Position numbers and translations under genes: made by a program
Source of the DNA: Biomphalaria glabrata
Taxonomy: Eukaryota > Mollusca > Gastropoda > Planorbidae
Length of the DNA: 64,000 nucleotides
Reading direction: 5' to 3'
NCBI RefSeq assembly: GCF_947242115.1
Contig: NC_074720.1
Coordinates: forward strand, 12,620,645-12,684,644
Shown: piece after piece, positions 12,101-22,627 of the stretch
Layout: the number at the start of each line of letters is the position of its first letter
Numbering within the stretch: the first letter of the stretch is position 1
The notes under the pieces: model-generated
What the model saw: only the letters and a program-made list of their open reading frames with translations
What the model was told of the DNA's origin: nothing
Database searches by the model: none

Positions 12101-13033
12101 ATCTTTTTTTGGGTCCCATTTAAACACTTCTTCTGTGTTTCCTTCATTCTGTATTTGCTTTAGTTTAGTTTTATTAAATAAAGCTAATCGTCTTTCACCA
12201 GCTTTGCTTGGCTTACGATCATATCTAGCCCACAACCAGGGTCTGCCTGGCAGAAAGTATTTTAGTTAGTAAAAGAAGGAAAAATTTACAAAGAATAATT
12301 TAAATGGAAAAAAAAATTATCCAGAGAAAAAACATAAAAGGAAGTTTTATATTGGGTTGTATATTAATAAAATAAGAACATTTTTTGAAATTACAATATA
12401 TTTAGAAAAGTGAAATAGTTCTTCTACAACATAAAATATTAAGTTTTCACTGAAGCAACAGATATGAAATTAATTGAAAATAAATATTTGATACATATAT
12501 ATTACATCTAACAGTAACAATTGTAACATAAGAACAAGGCAGTACACGTTATTAGTTTAAGTTTGATGACAGCATGCATGTTGTTTTTTTTTTAATAATA
12601 ATAATTAAAAAAAACAAAACAACTACATGTAGATCGAGATCTTAATAATCCTATTATTTTCTTTTGCTCTATAAATTCCTAATAAAAAGCTTGTTGAAAA
12701 AAAAAAAATTGATAAAATAAGATTGACCTCACATCAACTGATTATATTGCTATAGGATTTGTTGAAAGTTTTTTTTTCTGACAATGGTTTCAATAGATAA
12801 GTTAATAAACAGGGGAAAAAAAGTGCTGAACCTTGGAATTCTTGTACCAAGCAGCAAGTGCCGTCCAGTTTTTCAGTGACTTTTGCAGTTGTGTTGACAC
12901 CATCTTGTTCAGCAACCAAATTCATTTCTCCTGTAGCCACCACTCTGTATTGCTGATTGTGTCTCTTGCTAGAGGCTTCATCACACACATCAATATCATA
13001 CACACAGGGTATCTTTTGCTGCACAGGATTCAT
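6155..13033 (-). CDS. RLIG1: RLIG1 (C12orf29) homologue, RNA 5'-P/3'-OH ligase
   Basis: Seven coding exons, read on the minus strand: 13033..12832, 12246..12095, 10457..10373, 9524..9437, 9327..9218, 7817..7645, 6388..6155. All junctions are GT-AG and in phase, and the total is 1044 nt (347 residues plus stop). The protein starts [16 protein letters not shown]. It carries KLDGTCC (nucleotidyl-acceptor Lys55, motif I), [30 protein letters not shown] (motif IV) and [12 protein letters not shown] (motif V). These line up block by block with human C12orf29/RLIG1 (KVDGTCC, EGIVWHC, KVHRHHL), from memory. That enzyme is an ATP-dependent ligase reported to join RNA ends and protect cells from oxidative RNA damage. 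The ATG was chosen because it matches the short human N-terminus. An acceptor-like site seven bases upstream (intron side ending at 13041) suggests a separate 5' UTR exon. Introns hold SINE, LINE and two hAT insertions. Confidence 0.93.
7273..7604. mobile_element. Non-autonomous hAT-type element (332 bp) in RLIG1 intron
   Basis: The left end is CAATGATTCTCAACCT and the right end, reversed, is CAGTGTCTCAACCTT. It is flanked by a perfect 8-bp target duplication, GTTTAAAC (7265-7272 and 7605-7612). An 8-bp duplication with CARTG termini is the hAT signature. There is no coding content. It lies between the last two coding exons, about 40 bp from the donor of exon 7817..7645. Confidence 0.85.
7905..8300. 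repeat. Probable interspersed repeat in RLIG1 intron
   Basis: This block starts near AGCGGCCCCCGAAAGGGG and includes TCCCGTTTAGATCTCGTAAA. It is more GC-rich at its start than the intron around it and resembles a repeat I associate with snail genomes. No second copy is seen in this window. Confidence 0.35.
8311..8573 (+). mobile_element. tRNA-derived SINE, copy 2 (best preserved)
   Basis: It has a clean box A region (GTGGCTGAGCGGTAAAGC) and box B (GGTTCAAATCC), followed by the family body with CTGACATTAGTTGGGGAAAA and CTACATGACACCCTCG, ending ACAAGGTCTAAAAGG. It lies in the RLIG1 intron 7818-9217. It is the best reference copy for the family in this window. Confidence 0.88.
8588..8790 (+). 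repeat. Interspersed repeat, copy 1 (relative at 61600-61850)
   Basis: Shared words with 61600-61850 include TTCACCTATCC/TTCGCCTATCC, GGGGCACTACACAAGAT versus GGGGCACCACACAAGAT, and TTTCTCCATTCTTNTCTCT. The family is unknown. Confidence 0.55.
9790..9960 (-). mobile_element. LINE 3'-end fragment in RLIG1 intron
   Basis: Reversed, it carries the family word GTCTGCATCAGATGT and a block equivalent to the C-terminal Cys/His segment seen better at 20333-20600. It is decayed and very short. Confidence 0.45.
10536..12024. mobile_element. Non-autonomous hAT-type element (1.49 kb) in RLIG1 intron
   Basis: The ends are CAGTGATTCCCAAAGTGG and, reversed, CAGTGGTTCCCAAACTTT. The flanks are CATTAAAC (10528-10535) and CATTAATC (12025-12032), an 8-bp target duplication with one mismatch. 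Subterminal GGGGTCTA(T/C) words occur at both ends. No transposase ORF is present. Another repeat (11332-11510) lies inside it. Confidence 0.82.
11332..11510 (+). repeat. Interspersed repeat, copy 2, nested in the hAT-type element
   Basis: It matches 2530-2680: GCATCACAGGCTCTGACAGG, TTCCTCAGGGTTGACCC and CATGTTTGGGTATAG. Its presence alone at 2530 and inside the hAT element here suggests a nested insertion. Confidence 0.6.
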
Positions 13034-13299
13034 TTCAAAACTGTCAAAGTAGAAATACTTCAAGTAAGCAGTAAAAAAAACAACAACACTGAATTACCCT
13101 CACTAGATTAGATTTAAATAGAATAGACTCTATTTAACTCTATAAATAATAATTGTTTTATATTAAATTGAAAATTATATATGTTACATTTATATGTGAA
13201 TTTATGTTTATATATGTTGTGTGTGTGTTTGTTTACTTGTAGTCTCTCATGTTGTACTATTCTATTCAGTATGTTCACATGCTCCCATGTTTTTCTCAC

Positions 13300-14140
13300 G
13301 TATGTTATTGGTGTGTATTAAAGTCTCGTGTTAGTTTTCTTTTGGTTACATTCAATACCAAAATGACTTCTTTATTTACAGATATTACAGATTTTACCCC
13401 ATGCAGGACACAGCTCCTTTTTAAATGGGTGATTTTGTCCACAAAATTTACATTTGCGCTGTTTACTGTTATGTGCAGCATTTTGTTGTTGCAAGAAGAA
13501 ACAGTGAACACCTCAGAAATGTCTGAGGTGGTGATGCATCAGATGTACCTGTCTCTAGTACCTTTAGCTGCAAGTCAGAAGCTTCATTTGCCTTGCAGAT
13601 TTCTATACAAATCTTGAGAGTTAGATTATGTTCTTGTAAGAGTTCTTTTTTTTGTCCTTGTGTCTTTGATGCCAACTACCATTTGGTCTCTTATTAGTGA
13701 CTCTTCCATATAGTTGCAAAAATTGCAGGTTTTAGCGAGTGTGCGTATAGCTAGTAGGTAATCCTCGACAGTTTCTTGCGGTTTCTGCTGTCTGTTTTTT
13801 AAAACATATAATATCTTTCATGCGTTTCATTCTTTAGACCTATGAAAGGCTCATCAAATGCACTTATTATATCTTGAACATTGTGCTTTGGTTTAAAATG
13901 ATACTGTTGTATACTGCCAACGCCTCTGGGCGACAGTGACCAAGAACAGTACTTTGGCATACTCTTCATCTATATCGTTTATTCTTTCTATAGTGCAATA
14001 GTTTAGGCACATTTACTTGAAAAGCTTCCATTCCTCACACCTTTTCTTCACATTTAAAGGAGGTGGAGGGTTAATTCTTGGTTTAAAGTGATTAGTTTAA
14101 CTTACAGTATCCATTTTAGAACTTTTAGAAAGCTGCCACC
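13300..14140 (-). mobile_element. LTR-retrotransposon gag fossil (Ty3/Gypsy-like)
   Basis: On the minus strand, fragments resemble the C-terminal part of a Gypsy-type gag: a segment ending in an EICKANEAS-like block, then a Cys/His zinc-knuckle-like region. A possible primer-binding word, TGGTGGCAG, lies near 14130, so an LTR may lie just beyond, in the AT-rich DNA. The copy is old and broken, with several breaks; no pol is recognised here. Confidence 0.5.
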
Positions 14141-15330
14141 AAGTTATATTATCAATTAGGATGTAAAAACAACGCTGCTGTTTAAGTTACAACTCCATTT
14201 TATTGACATGACAAGAAAGTGAAAAAAAATAACACTAGGAGACTTTATTATATTATAGATGTCTAGAGACTAGAATCTATTACAATCTATAATATTATAA
14301 TAGTATGAACTGTATAGCCAGTATATAGATATAGGTCAGTATACTCAAGTATACTGAGTATAAGTATAGATGTAGATCTTACCAGTAACCAAGTAAAGGA
14401 CCGGACTGGGGACCCTCGGTAGTAGAGCTAGACTTGAATGACTTGATCTCTAGATCGTCTGTAGATCAATAAGATCTACTTTAGTTTAGTTTAATATTAA
14501 AATAAGTGTAGATCTATGTAAGGACAGTGACAATATGAATGAATAACTTATAAATTCAACTTATTGTCCTCAGTGGACCCGAAAACTCTAACCAAGTCTA
14601 TGACTCTAACATTATCATTATGTAAATTAAAGAAGAGTGGTGTCCCTTTATTAGACCTACTATAAGAGAACAACATACTGAAACTGTGAGACATTTATCT
14701 AGCTTTCTTTTGTTAGTAATAAAACCATAGATCTAGATCTAATACACTAATAATAGTCTAGATCTAGATTTCTAGAGCTAGATTTTCTATAGATATGAGA
14801 TATTGAATTCTAGATCTACTGTCTTTATAGATCTAGATCATATAGACAGTTCTAGATCTAGTCATTCTAATTAAAATCTAATCACTATCTAATTTATAAT
14901 AGTAATTTCACTAATGATTCTATGACTTATTGTCACTATTATATACTAACTATACTATAAGTTATACTCAGTATAAGTAACTATACTTATAGTTATACTA
15001 TTACTATACTAGACCTATATGAATATGATATCCCAACATTCTAATAAATTTAAATAAATATTCTAAAAATCTAACTAGACAATCTAGTTTTTAGTCTAGA
15101 TAGACTGAAGACAACATTAGATTATTTAGATGATTAGTCATTAGTAGTAATTAGTACTTATTAAAATGATTGATAATTGATGATTGTAACATAATTTATA
15201 AGATTTTTATTATATTAATTAATTATTATAATTATTATATTATTAATTAATATTATATTCTTATAATATTACTTATTTAACTTATTAGACTTTTATTAAA
15301 CGTTGCTGCTCTCTTCACTTCAATTTCAAT
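14141..15330. repeat. AT-rich, TAGATCT-dense region
   Basis: This is very AT-rich sequence with dozens of TAGATCT/AGATCTAG words and TTAATTAA runs. It has no ORF or gene signal. It may include an LTR belonging to the neighbouring gag fossil, but no boundary pair could be fixed. Confidence 0.5.
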
Positions 15331-16358
15331 GAGGTAGTTTCTGAACTACTTTAACCAAAGTCACGTGATTGTGGAACAACAAAGAGAAGAATGGCCTTGT
15401 CTTCCTATATTTCCATTGCTGTTGCTCCTCTATTTTTACGAAATTTTACATTTACAAACATTTTAAAATATACAGAGTACATCAATGAACTTCCTGAATA
15501 TTCAAATAATTATATGAATGTTTTCATAAAGGGCCAAGAACTGTTTAAGGATGGGTTTAAATTATTTTTTATGTTGACCCATGATGTATTATTATGTTAT
15601 TAAAAGTTCTATAATTTTTAAGAAATTCACTGTGATACTATATACAAAATGTTACATTAAAGTTTCAAAAATGCGTCGACAAAATAGATCTAGATCCATT
15701 TTATTACTTGGAAACCAAATTTAACAATGAAAGGGCGGGGTAAGACACATTTGGCCTGTGTAACTGTAAGAGTAGATCTAGATTTATCCTTGACTATCAG
15801 ATGTGTTTGTTCGCTAAACAACTGAAGCCTATTACGCACAAGGAAAAACTCATGGCAGTCTTTTGTATCTTTTATAACAACTAGTCGACATATCGACTAC
15901 ACACTAGCCCTAGAGCTATCTGACCAATACACACTGGTCTGCTGTCCAACTTTTAGTGTTCTACTCAAGTTCAAGCTTGTTTACTTTTGGGCAGAGAGGA
16001 ATGGGGGATAAAAGTGTTACTTTTTTTCTAGGACTGGTTACCCAAATGCTAAGAACTGTAAGTGTAGTCATTCATTGTAGATCAAGAAATCTTGATCTCA
16101 CTATGGCAGATTATAGGCCAACGCTTCGGTACCTTCAATCAAAGGTTTAACTATTTGTTTTAGTTGAAACTATTAAAAAATGTATCTCTAGATTCTCCTG
16201 TTATTAACAAATTATAATTTAGCGCTAATGAGTAAACTGAAACCACTAAATATTGACTTAAAACACTTCAGATTCCCACTACAAACTAACTAAAACTAAG
16301 CACGGTGTGCGTTGTATACACACAACCACGTGACTCTGGGGGAATCCGGAACTACCTC
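15331..16358. mobile_element. Candidate TIR element (about 1.03 kb)
   Basis: The left end GAGGTAGTTTCTGAAC with AGTCACGTGATTGTG some 20 bp further in is mirrored at the right end. Reversed, that end reads GAGGTAGTTCCGGA with AGTCACGTGGTTGTG. The ends are therefore imperfect inverted repeats of about 45 bp. A 70-codon ORF (15391-15603) inside has no recognised similarity. I see no convincing target duplication. Confidence 0.5.
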
Positions 16359-16740
16359 ATTAATTAATTTGTTAATTAATTTTTAGATCTAGATCTAATA
16401 GTAGTACCACCCTCACTTACTCACTAATCAAGTCTAATCTAAGTATTAGATCTAGAATCTAGTTTAGTTAGTATTAATTAGTATTATGATACTATTACTA
16501 TTAATATTTAATATTGATTAAATCTAGATGTAATTAATTATCAGCCTTATGCCTTATTATAATAATATTGGTCTAGATCTATCTAGATTTACTACTATAA
16601 TATAGACGAGTCATAGTGAGTATAGTCTTATATTTATACAATAGGCTTATTAATAATTAGGTAATAGATTTATTTTAATAGATCTATATGATAATATAAT
16701 ATGATTATGATATTATGAGTAGTATATATTACGTCATCGA
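16359..16740. repeat. AT-rich, TAGATCT-dense DNA upstream of GID8
   Basis: Same composition as 14141-15330. Nothing coding is seen. Confidence 0.45.
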
Positions 16741-16824
16741 CAATGACTTTGTATGAGTTATGCTCAAGTAATAGTTATATTTTTAATATAATTATGGCAA
16801 TTTCTTCAATGCTGAATATTAAGA

Positions 16825-16935
16825 ATGCGTGCAGTGATTCACATGACTTTGCAGACCCAGTTGCGACCTGCATATTTTCCAGCATCTCATGCAGACAAAA
16901 AAATATTTTTGTCCATCTTACAGCCTTGCTCAGTT
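16825..16935 (-). mobile_element. LINE 3'-end fragment just upstream of GID8
   Basis: Reversed, it encodes a block like CRSQLGLQSH...HC, the same C-terminal Cys/His segment as at 20333-20560. It lies about 100 bp upstream of the GID8 start, so it may be in or near the promoter or 5' UTR. Confidence 0.6.
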
Positions 16936-17032
16936 GCAAATAAATTATGTTTATTATTTAACTTATTTTGTTCCCTTTTAGAATCATCTGAAGAAAAGAT
17001 AAAAACCTTTGTTTTTGCCAACATTTTTTACC

Positions 17033-17263
17033 ATGAGTGGCAGTTTGGAGAGGATGGCAGCAGAAGATAAGCTGACCAAAGAAACTTGGATGAAGCAGCT
17101 GATGACTCAACATGTCAGCCGAGCAGACATGAACAAGCTAATTATGAATTATCTAGTTACAGGTATCTTTGGCATAGTTTTTTTAAACAGTCCTTTGGCT
17201 TAATTTTCTCCTAGCAAGTGAATTTTAAAAGTTACTGGCTTAATTAAGGACTATACATGCTTT

Positions 17264-17295
<32 letters not shown>

Positions 17296-20200
17296 GTAAA
17301 GATTTGGTCTATACTATGGGCATAATTTGGCAAAATTTAAGTCATTGGTTAACATACATGACTAGATGCATGACACGTAGGATGTAATCATCTCCTTTTT
17401 TTGATGTAATGTCTGTATTTTTATAAGATAGGATAATATAAGCAAAATTTCTTAAAAATTAGCCTGGGTAATGTATTCATGCATGTACCTAAATTTCTAA
17501 AAAAATTTGGAAGGCTAACTTATCCTTATTCCTTCTAACTTATTATAACTTATTATAACTTTGTGATATAAATAAAATGGTACAGTGGTTTGCTGCTGAT
17601 GTTTGCTGTTTAGAATAAATCTTAGTCTAGACATTTTTGTCAAACTCCTATGCAAAGCCGTTGAAAAAAAGTATTTTTATTCTTTTCACATAGAGGGATT
17701 CAAGGAGGCAGCCGAAAAATTCAGTATTGAATCTGGTGTTAGTCCTTCAGTCAATCTTGATAGTCTAGATGATAGGATTCGCATACGCCAAGCCATTCTG
17801 GATGGACGAATTATGGATGCAATAGGTCTGATTAACTCATTGTACCCTGAGCTGCTGGACAATGACAGATATTTGTTCTTCAGGCTGCAGGTGAGATAAT
17901 TGGTCAGATCAGTTCTTATGTAATGAATCAAACAAGATAACTATATTTTATTTGGTCTTAAAAGAATGTACTTCAAAGTTTGGGTAATGAAAATCATTTT
18001 AAAAATAATTTCCGAAAAATTCCAAAGTTTGGGGCAATATTTGTGAAAGTCTACTACAATAGTTACTGTTGATATTTTCTGACTAATTGTGTACATGTAT
18101 TTTAAATATACATTTTTGAGTGAAATTCATAATTTTATAGTCAATCTTTTTTAAAGTCATGTTGTAAGAATTCTTTCATTAATTCTTATGGTATTCATTA
18201 TTTAAACTAACATAAACTAATTTAAAAGATTAAAGACAAACAAAAAAGAAACAGAACAAAAGAAGAAAGCCTTTATTTCTTACATATTTGTTTTAATGGT
18301 GTAAAAATAAAAATGGAATTAATTTGAATTTTTTAAAATCTAGCAACAACAACTTATTGAGCTGATTAAATGTAAAGATCTAGAGAAGGCCTTAAGTTAT
18401 GCACAGTGCAAGTTGGCAGAAAGAGTGGAAGAAAATCCAAATGTTCTTCCAGAGCTAGAGAAAACTCTGGCATTGCTAGCTTTTGAAAAACCAGAATCGT
18501 CTCCCTTTGGTGATCTTTTGCACCCTTCCCAGAGACAGAAGGTAAAAAAAAACAACACTCTTAAAGTAGTGGTACTTAGAGAAGTTAATTTTAAGGTAAA
18601 CAGTTATGGGATTGATGATGTACTTTTACCAACTCATAGGTTAATGGCAGTTGTTTTTTGCATTTGGATAACCAAACTAAGTTTCAAGCCACAACGGTTT
18701 TCTTTGAATCAATATAGAAGTGTTTTTACAACATACTTATCTTTGAAGCTTAACAAAATGGGGTAATGTCTTTAAAATGTTTAGAACTACTGTCTAGTAT
18801 TTCTGATTTAATCTTTGCCTTTTGGTCCAATCAACTTTTACTAAAGACAGCAACTACAAGTAAGTAAAAATAGCAAGTCGGTTTACCAACAGTTCACCCT
18901 TTTCCCCTCTTAGTTGTAAGATCAGAACTTTATTGTACAAGATCTGCACATATTCTACATTGAAGAGCATTGATAGGAATGACACAAAAATATAAGCATA
19001 TTTCTTGTTTCCTATACTAGGCCAATTCATGCTATTGTTTCTTCTTCCCTAATGTCAATTAGAGCATCATCCAAGGAAACTAATGACTTAGTAGAGTTGA
19101 AGTCTCTATTTAACATGCATGGCTAGATTAACACATGGATATGTATAGGACATAATTATCTTCTCTTTTAAAGAAATGCCTGTAGTTTTTAATGTAAGTT
19201 GGCAATAACCATTCAGTTCTTGTAAACTATTGCCTCCATAGTACTTTTAGGTGTGTCTCTCACATCCTTTGTAGTACCAAATGTCTTGCTCAGTTTGCAG
19301 ACATCAGACTGACCTTGACAGTGGTTTTTTGTTTTGTTAACACTGATGTTGTTGATTGTTTCTGGCTTAGGTTGCTAGTGAAGTCAATTTGTGAACACTG
19401 ATATGTTGTTATTGTTTCTGGCTTAGGTTGCTAGTGAAGTCAATGCTGCCATCTTAGAGACTGATTCCACTCCACGTCTGGCCAATCTATTGAAACTACT
19501 TTTGTGGGCACAAGAAGAGTTGGACAAAAGAAAGGTAACTCATGTCAATGTTAAGCTGTTAAGCATTTTGATGAATATCTTTTAATGACACTTATAATTA
19601 CTTATATTAGGATGGTAGCCTTGGTAGGGTTATCCAAAAAAAAAATAATTTTGTGTAAATATCTATGAAACAAAATCCCTTACTTACTGATTGACTCAAT
19701 GGCTCCTCATTAATTCTCACACTCAGGGGCAGTTCTTCATTTACACTTACCCAGTTATTTTCTTACCATGTATTTGAAATAGATCAGAATTTTAAACATT
19801 TGACACACCTTACACTATGGCCAACTCTCTCATTTAAAAATTGTCTTTGTTTTATTTCAAATTTGTTTTGTTGCTTCAAATTTTTAAAAGTATTGTGCTT
19901 TCATTTCTGTCCCTGCTTTATTTCCTTATAATTTAAATAAGGACAATATAAAAATAGCTCTTTCTAAAAAAAAAAACCCTGATAAACCGCTTTAACAGCT
20001 GTAATGTTATCAAGCTTGTGTGGCTGGTGACTAAATTGTGAAAGTGGTTGCAGTATTTAGTTGAGAAGGCAACAGATAAGTTTTTTTTATCCATTGCAAC
20101 TAGATCTTGAGTCTAGTTCTAGAACTGATGAAACTGAGAAATGTCTCAGACTGTATTTATGTAAACGTATGTAGGTGGGGGATTTAGTCCTTAGGATAAT

Positions 20201-21062
20201 GAAAACTGAAGGCTATGGGCCAAAGAGTATATTTGGATAAGCACTAAGGACAAGGCAAATCAGAGGCATTTTATTCTTATGGGCTACAAATAAAGGGTCA
20301 AATGAGAATATATGATGGGATAGTTATATTTTATGTGTAGTAGCTGGCAGCAGATGGCAGAGGAGAGAGACAGTTGGAGAGCTCTCACGCAGGACACGGG
20401 ACACACATTTGATGCCCAAGGAAAAATCCTTTGTAGAAGAATATATATAAATATACTCCTGCAGGACATCAGCTTTGTCTGCATCAGATGTGGGAAAATA
20501 TGCAGGTCGCAACTGGGTTTGCATGGCCATCTGAAACACTGCACTCATCCCTAGTCTTCCGACTCAATTCCATTTGATCTTAAAGGGCTATAAATAAATA
20601 TATAATAAATAAAAAAGTAAATGTAAGGAGGAAGGCCAAATTTATGAAGGATATTGTTTCTTTAACCCTTAAAGTGCTGAGCTGTTTTACAATGAGTGCA
20701 TAAACAATGGAGGCTAAACTAGTACCACACGAGCCTTAAGGGTTAAGAAGAACAAAAAAAGGATTTCATCATTATGGGCTAATATAAATGCTTACTAAAG
20801 AAGTGTATGTAAAGAAATCAAAGACATTCATTTGTACAAATAATTTAATACTTGTTTAATTAAATAATTATTTTAAAACAAATGGTAAACCTAGGCCTTC
20901 AGTTGGTTATGCCTTTTATTGGCATACCAAATGATTTATTAAGCCTACATAGGCAGTAAAAAAACACAATTATAAAAGGATTGAAATAATTTTCCTTTTT
21001 TTTTTTAGGTGCCTTTCCCACACATGACAAATATTGCTGAAGGTGTAATTGAGGATCCTTGA
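17033..21062 (+). CDS. GID8: GID8 homologue, CTLH/GID E3 ubiquitin ligase subunit
   Basis: Exons 17033..17162, 17694..17890, 18344..18541, 19427..19534 and 21009..21062 are all GT-AG and in phase. They give 687 nt and 228 residues, the length I recall for human GID8. The start ATG has a favourable context (ACCATGA). The order is LisH ([20 protein letters not shown], about residues 26-45, continuing into GFKEAAEKF), CTLH ([10 protein letters not shown] through [10 protein letters not shown]), then CRA ([38 protein letters not shown]), ending GVIEDP. Each block matches human GID8/TWA1 from memory. GID8 is a scaffold of the multi-subunit CTLH ubiquitin ligase in nucleus and cytoplasm, binding RANBP9-type partners through LisH/CTLH. 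It is head-to-head with RLIG1 but separated by 4 kb of mobile DNA. Intron 3 carries a duplicated splice acceptor (see 19336-19446). Confidence 0.96.
17274..17293 (+). repeat. T13-G20 homopolymer junction in GID8 intron 1
   Basis: A thymine run at 17261-17273 is followed by twenty guanines. Its length is probably unreliable in any assembly. Confidence 0.8.
17326..17440 (+). mobile_element. Jockey/CR1-like LINE 3' tail in GID8 intron 1
   Basis: It matches the end of the LINE at 23500-25510: TTGGCAAAATTTAAGTCATT, TGCATGAC, GATGTAATCATC and TAATGTCTGT, ending in the ATAAGATA-type tail. It is strongly 5'-truncated. Confidence 0.75.
19000..19200 (+). mobile_element. Jockey/CR1-like LINE 3' fragment in GID8 intron 3
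   Basis: The sequence follows the last coding part and tail of the LINE family (TTTCTTCTTCCCTAATG, GACTTAGTAGAGTT, ACATGCATGGCTAG, GGACATAATTATCTTCT). It is 5'-truncated and diverged. Confidence 0.65.
19336..19446 (+). repeat. 56-bp tandem duplication containing the GID8 exon 4 splice acceptor
   Basis: The copies are about 19336-19390 and 19391-19446. Each contains ATTGTTTCTGGCTTAG followed by the first bases of exon 4, GTTGCTAGTGAAGTCAAT. The upstream acceptor would start an exon at 19371 that meets an in-frame TGA after seven codons. The downstream one (exon start 19427) gives the conserved protein. Confidence 0.9.
20320..20600 (+). mobile_element. LINE 3'-end fragment with C-terminal Cys/His motif, GID8 intron 4
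   Basis: It encodes [19 protein letters not shown] and then [21 protein letters not shown], the typical C-terminus of gastropod LINE reverse-transcriptase proteins, followed by a stop and a TATAAATAAATATATAA-like tail. It is strongly 5'-truncated. Related fragments lie at 9790, 16825, 55444 and 61121. Confidence 0.75.
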
Positions 21063-21236
21063 TTTAGTGAAGAATGTGTATTTATGTATATAGTGAATGA
21101 AATGAATTACTGTCTGTGTTGAATATGTCATTATTGGCAATGCTTTATTTAGTGGACTTGATTTCTATGTAGTTGTGTAAGTCACTTCTGATACTGTTCT
21201 ATTTCATTGATTATGTCAGGATATATATATATATAA

Positions 21237-21242
21237 TTAAAA
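21237..21242 (+). terminator. Possible GID8 poly(A) signal
   Basis: An ATTAAA hexamer lies about 175 bp after the GID8 stop, following an AT dinucleotide run. It is the nearest plausible hexamer, but this is weak evidence. Confidence 0.35.
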
Positions 21243-21519
21243 TGGGATTTTTTTTTATTTCATTGGTAAAATTTTTGTGTTGATTGCTATGAGATTGAAT
21301 GTCATTACAACATTAGTGTACTTGGTTTTGAAAGCATAAATTTGTTTTAAGTACAGAAGTGATCTTTCACCTCATCTTCTAGAAATTTGCTGTGTAGCAG
21401 TAGATCATTTTAACTGGGTATCAATCTGAAATGTTTCAATGAGGGTACATGGCAAAGCTTATAAAACCAGGCAGATAAAAAATACTTTCTCTGTGTCAAT
21501 GTAACACTTTCTTTGCTTG

Positions 21520-22626
21520 GGTGTTCCAACTTCAAGCCCCACCAGCTATGGTATATCTTTGCTTGGGTCTTCCAACTTAAAAGTCCCACCAGCTATGATA
21601 TATCTTTGCTTGGGTCTTCCAACTTAAAAGTCCCGCAAGATATGGTATATCTTTGCCTTGGTCTTCCAACTTCAAGTCCCACCAGCTATGATATATCTTT
21701 GCTTGGGTCTTCAAACTTCAAGTCCCACCAGCTATGATATATCTTTGCTTGGGTCTTCCAACTTAAAAGTCCCGCCAGCTATGGTATATCTTTGCTTGGG
21801 TCTTCCAACTTCAAGTCCCACCAGCTATGATATATCTTTGCTTGGGTCTTCAAACTTCAAGTCCCACCAGCTATGATATATCTTTGCTTGGGTCTTCCAA
21901 CTTAAAAGTCCCGCCAGCTATGGTATATCTTTGCTTGGGTCTTCCAACTTCAAGTCCCACCAGCTATGGTATATCTTTGCTTGGGTCTTCCAACTTCAAG
22001 TCCCACCAACTATGGTATATCTTTGCTTGGGTCTTCCAACTTCAAGTCCCACCAGCTATGGTATATCTTTGCTTGGGTCTTCCAACTTCAAGTCCCACCA
22101 GCTATGGTATATCTTTGCTTGGGTCTTCCAACTTCAAGTCCCACCAGCTATGGTATATCTTTGCTTGGGTCTTCCAACTTAAAAGTCCCGCCAGATATGG
22201 TATATCTTTGCTTGGGTCTTCCAACTTAAAAGTCCCGCCAGATATGGTATATCTTTGCTTGGGTCTTCCAACTTAAAAGTCCCGCCAGATATGGTATATC
22301 TTTGCTTGGGTCTTCCAACTTCAAGTCCCACCAGCTATGGTATATCTTTGCTTGGGTCTTCCAACTTCAAGTCCCGCCAGCTATGGTATATCTTTGCTTG
22401 GGTCTTCCAACTTAAAAGTCCCGCCAGCTATGGTATATCTTTGCTTGGGTCTTCCAACTTCAAGTCCCACCAGCTATGGTATATCTTTGCTTGGGTCTTC
22501 CAACTTCAAGTCCCACCAGCTATGGTATATCTTTGCTTGGGTCTTCCAACTTAAAAGTCCCGCCAGATATGGTATATCTTTGCTTGGGTCTTCCAACTTA
22601 AAAGTCCCGCCAGATATGGTATATCA
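21520..22626 (+). repeat. Minisatellite, 46/47-bp unit, about 24 copies
   Basis: Each unit contains TATATCTTTGCTTGGGTCTT and a variable block, either TTCAAGTCCCACCAGC (46 bp) or TTAAAAGTCCCGCCAG (47 bp). The two variants are interspersed. It begins about 460 bp after the GID8 stop. Open frames across it are a by-product of the repeat. Confidence 0.95.
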
Positions 22627-22627
22627 A

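Noticed and set aside
13249-13617. 122-codon plus-strand ORF upstream of RLIG1
   Set aside because: It overlaps the gag fossil on the other strand and has no domain of its own.
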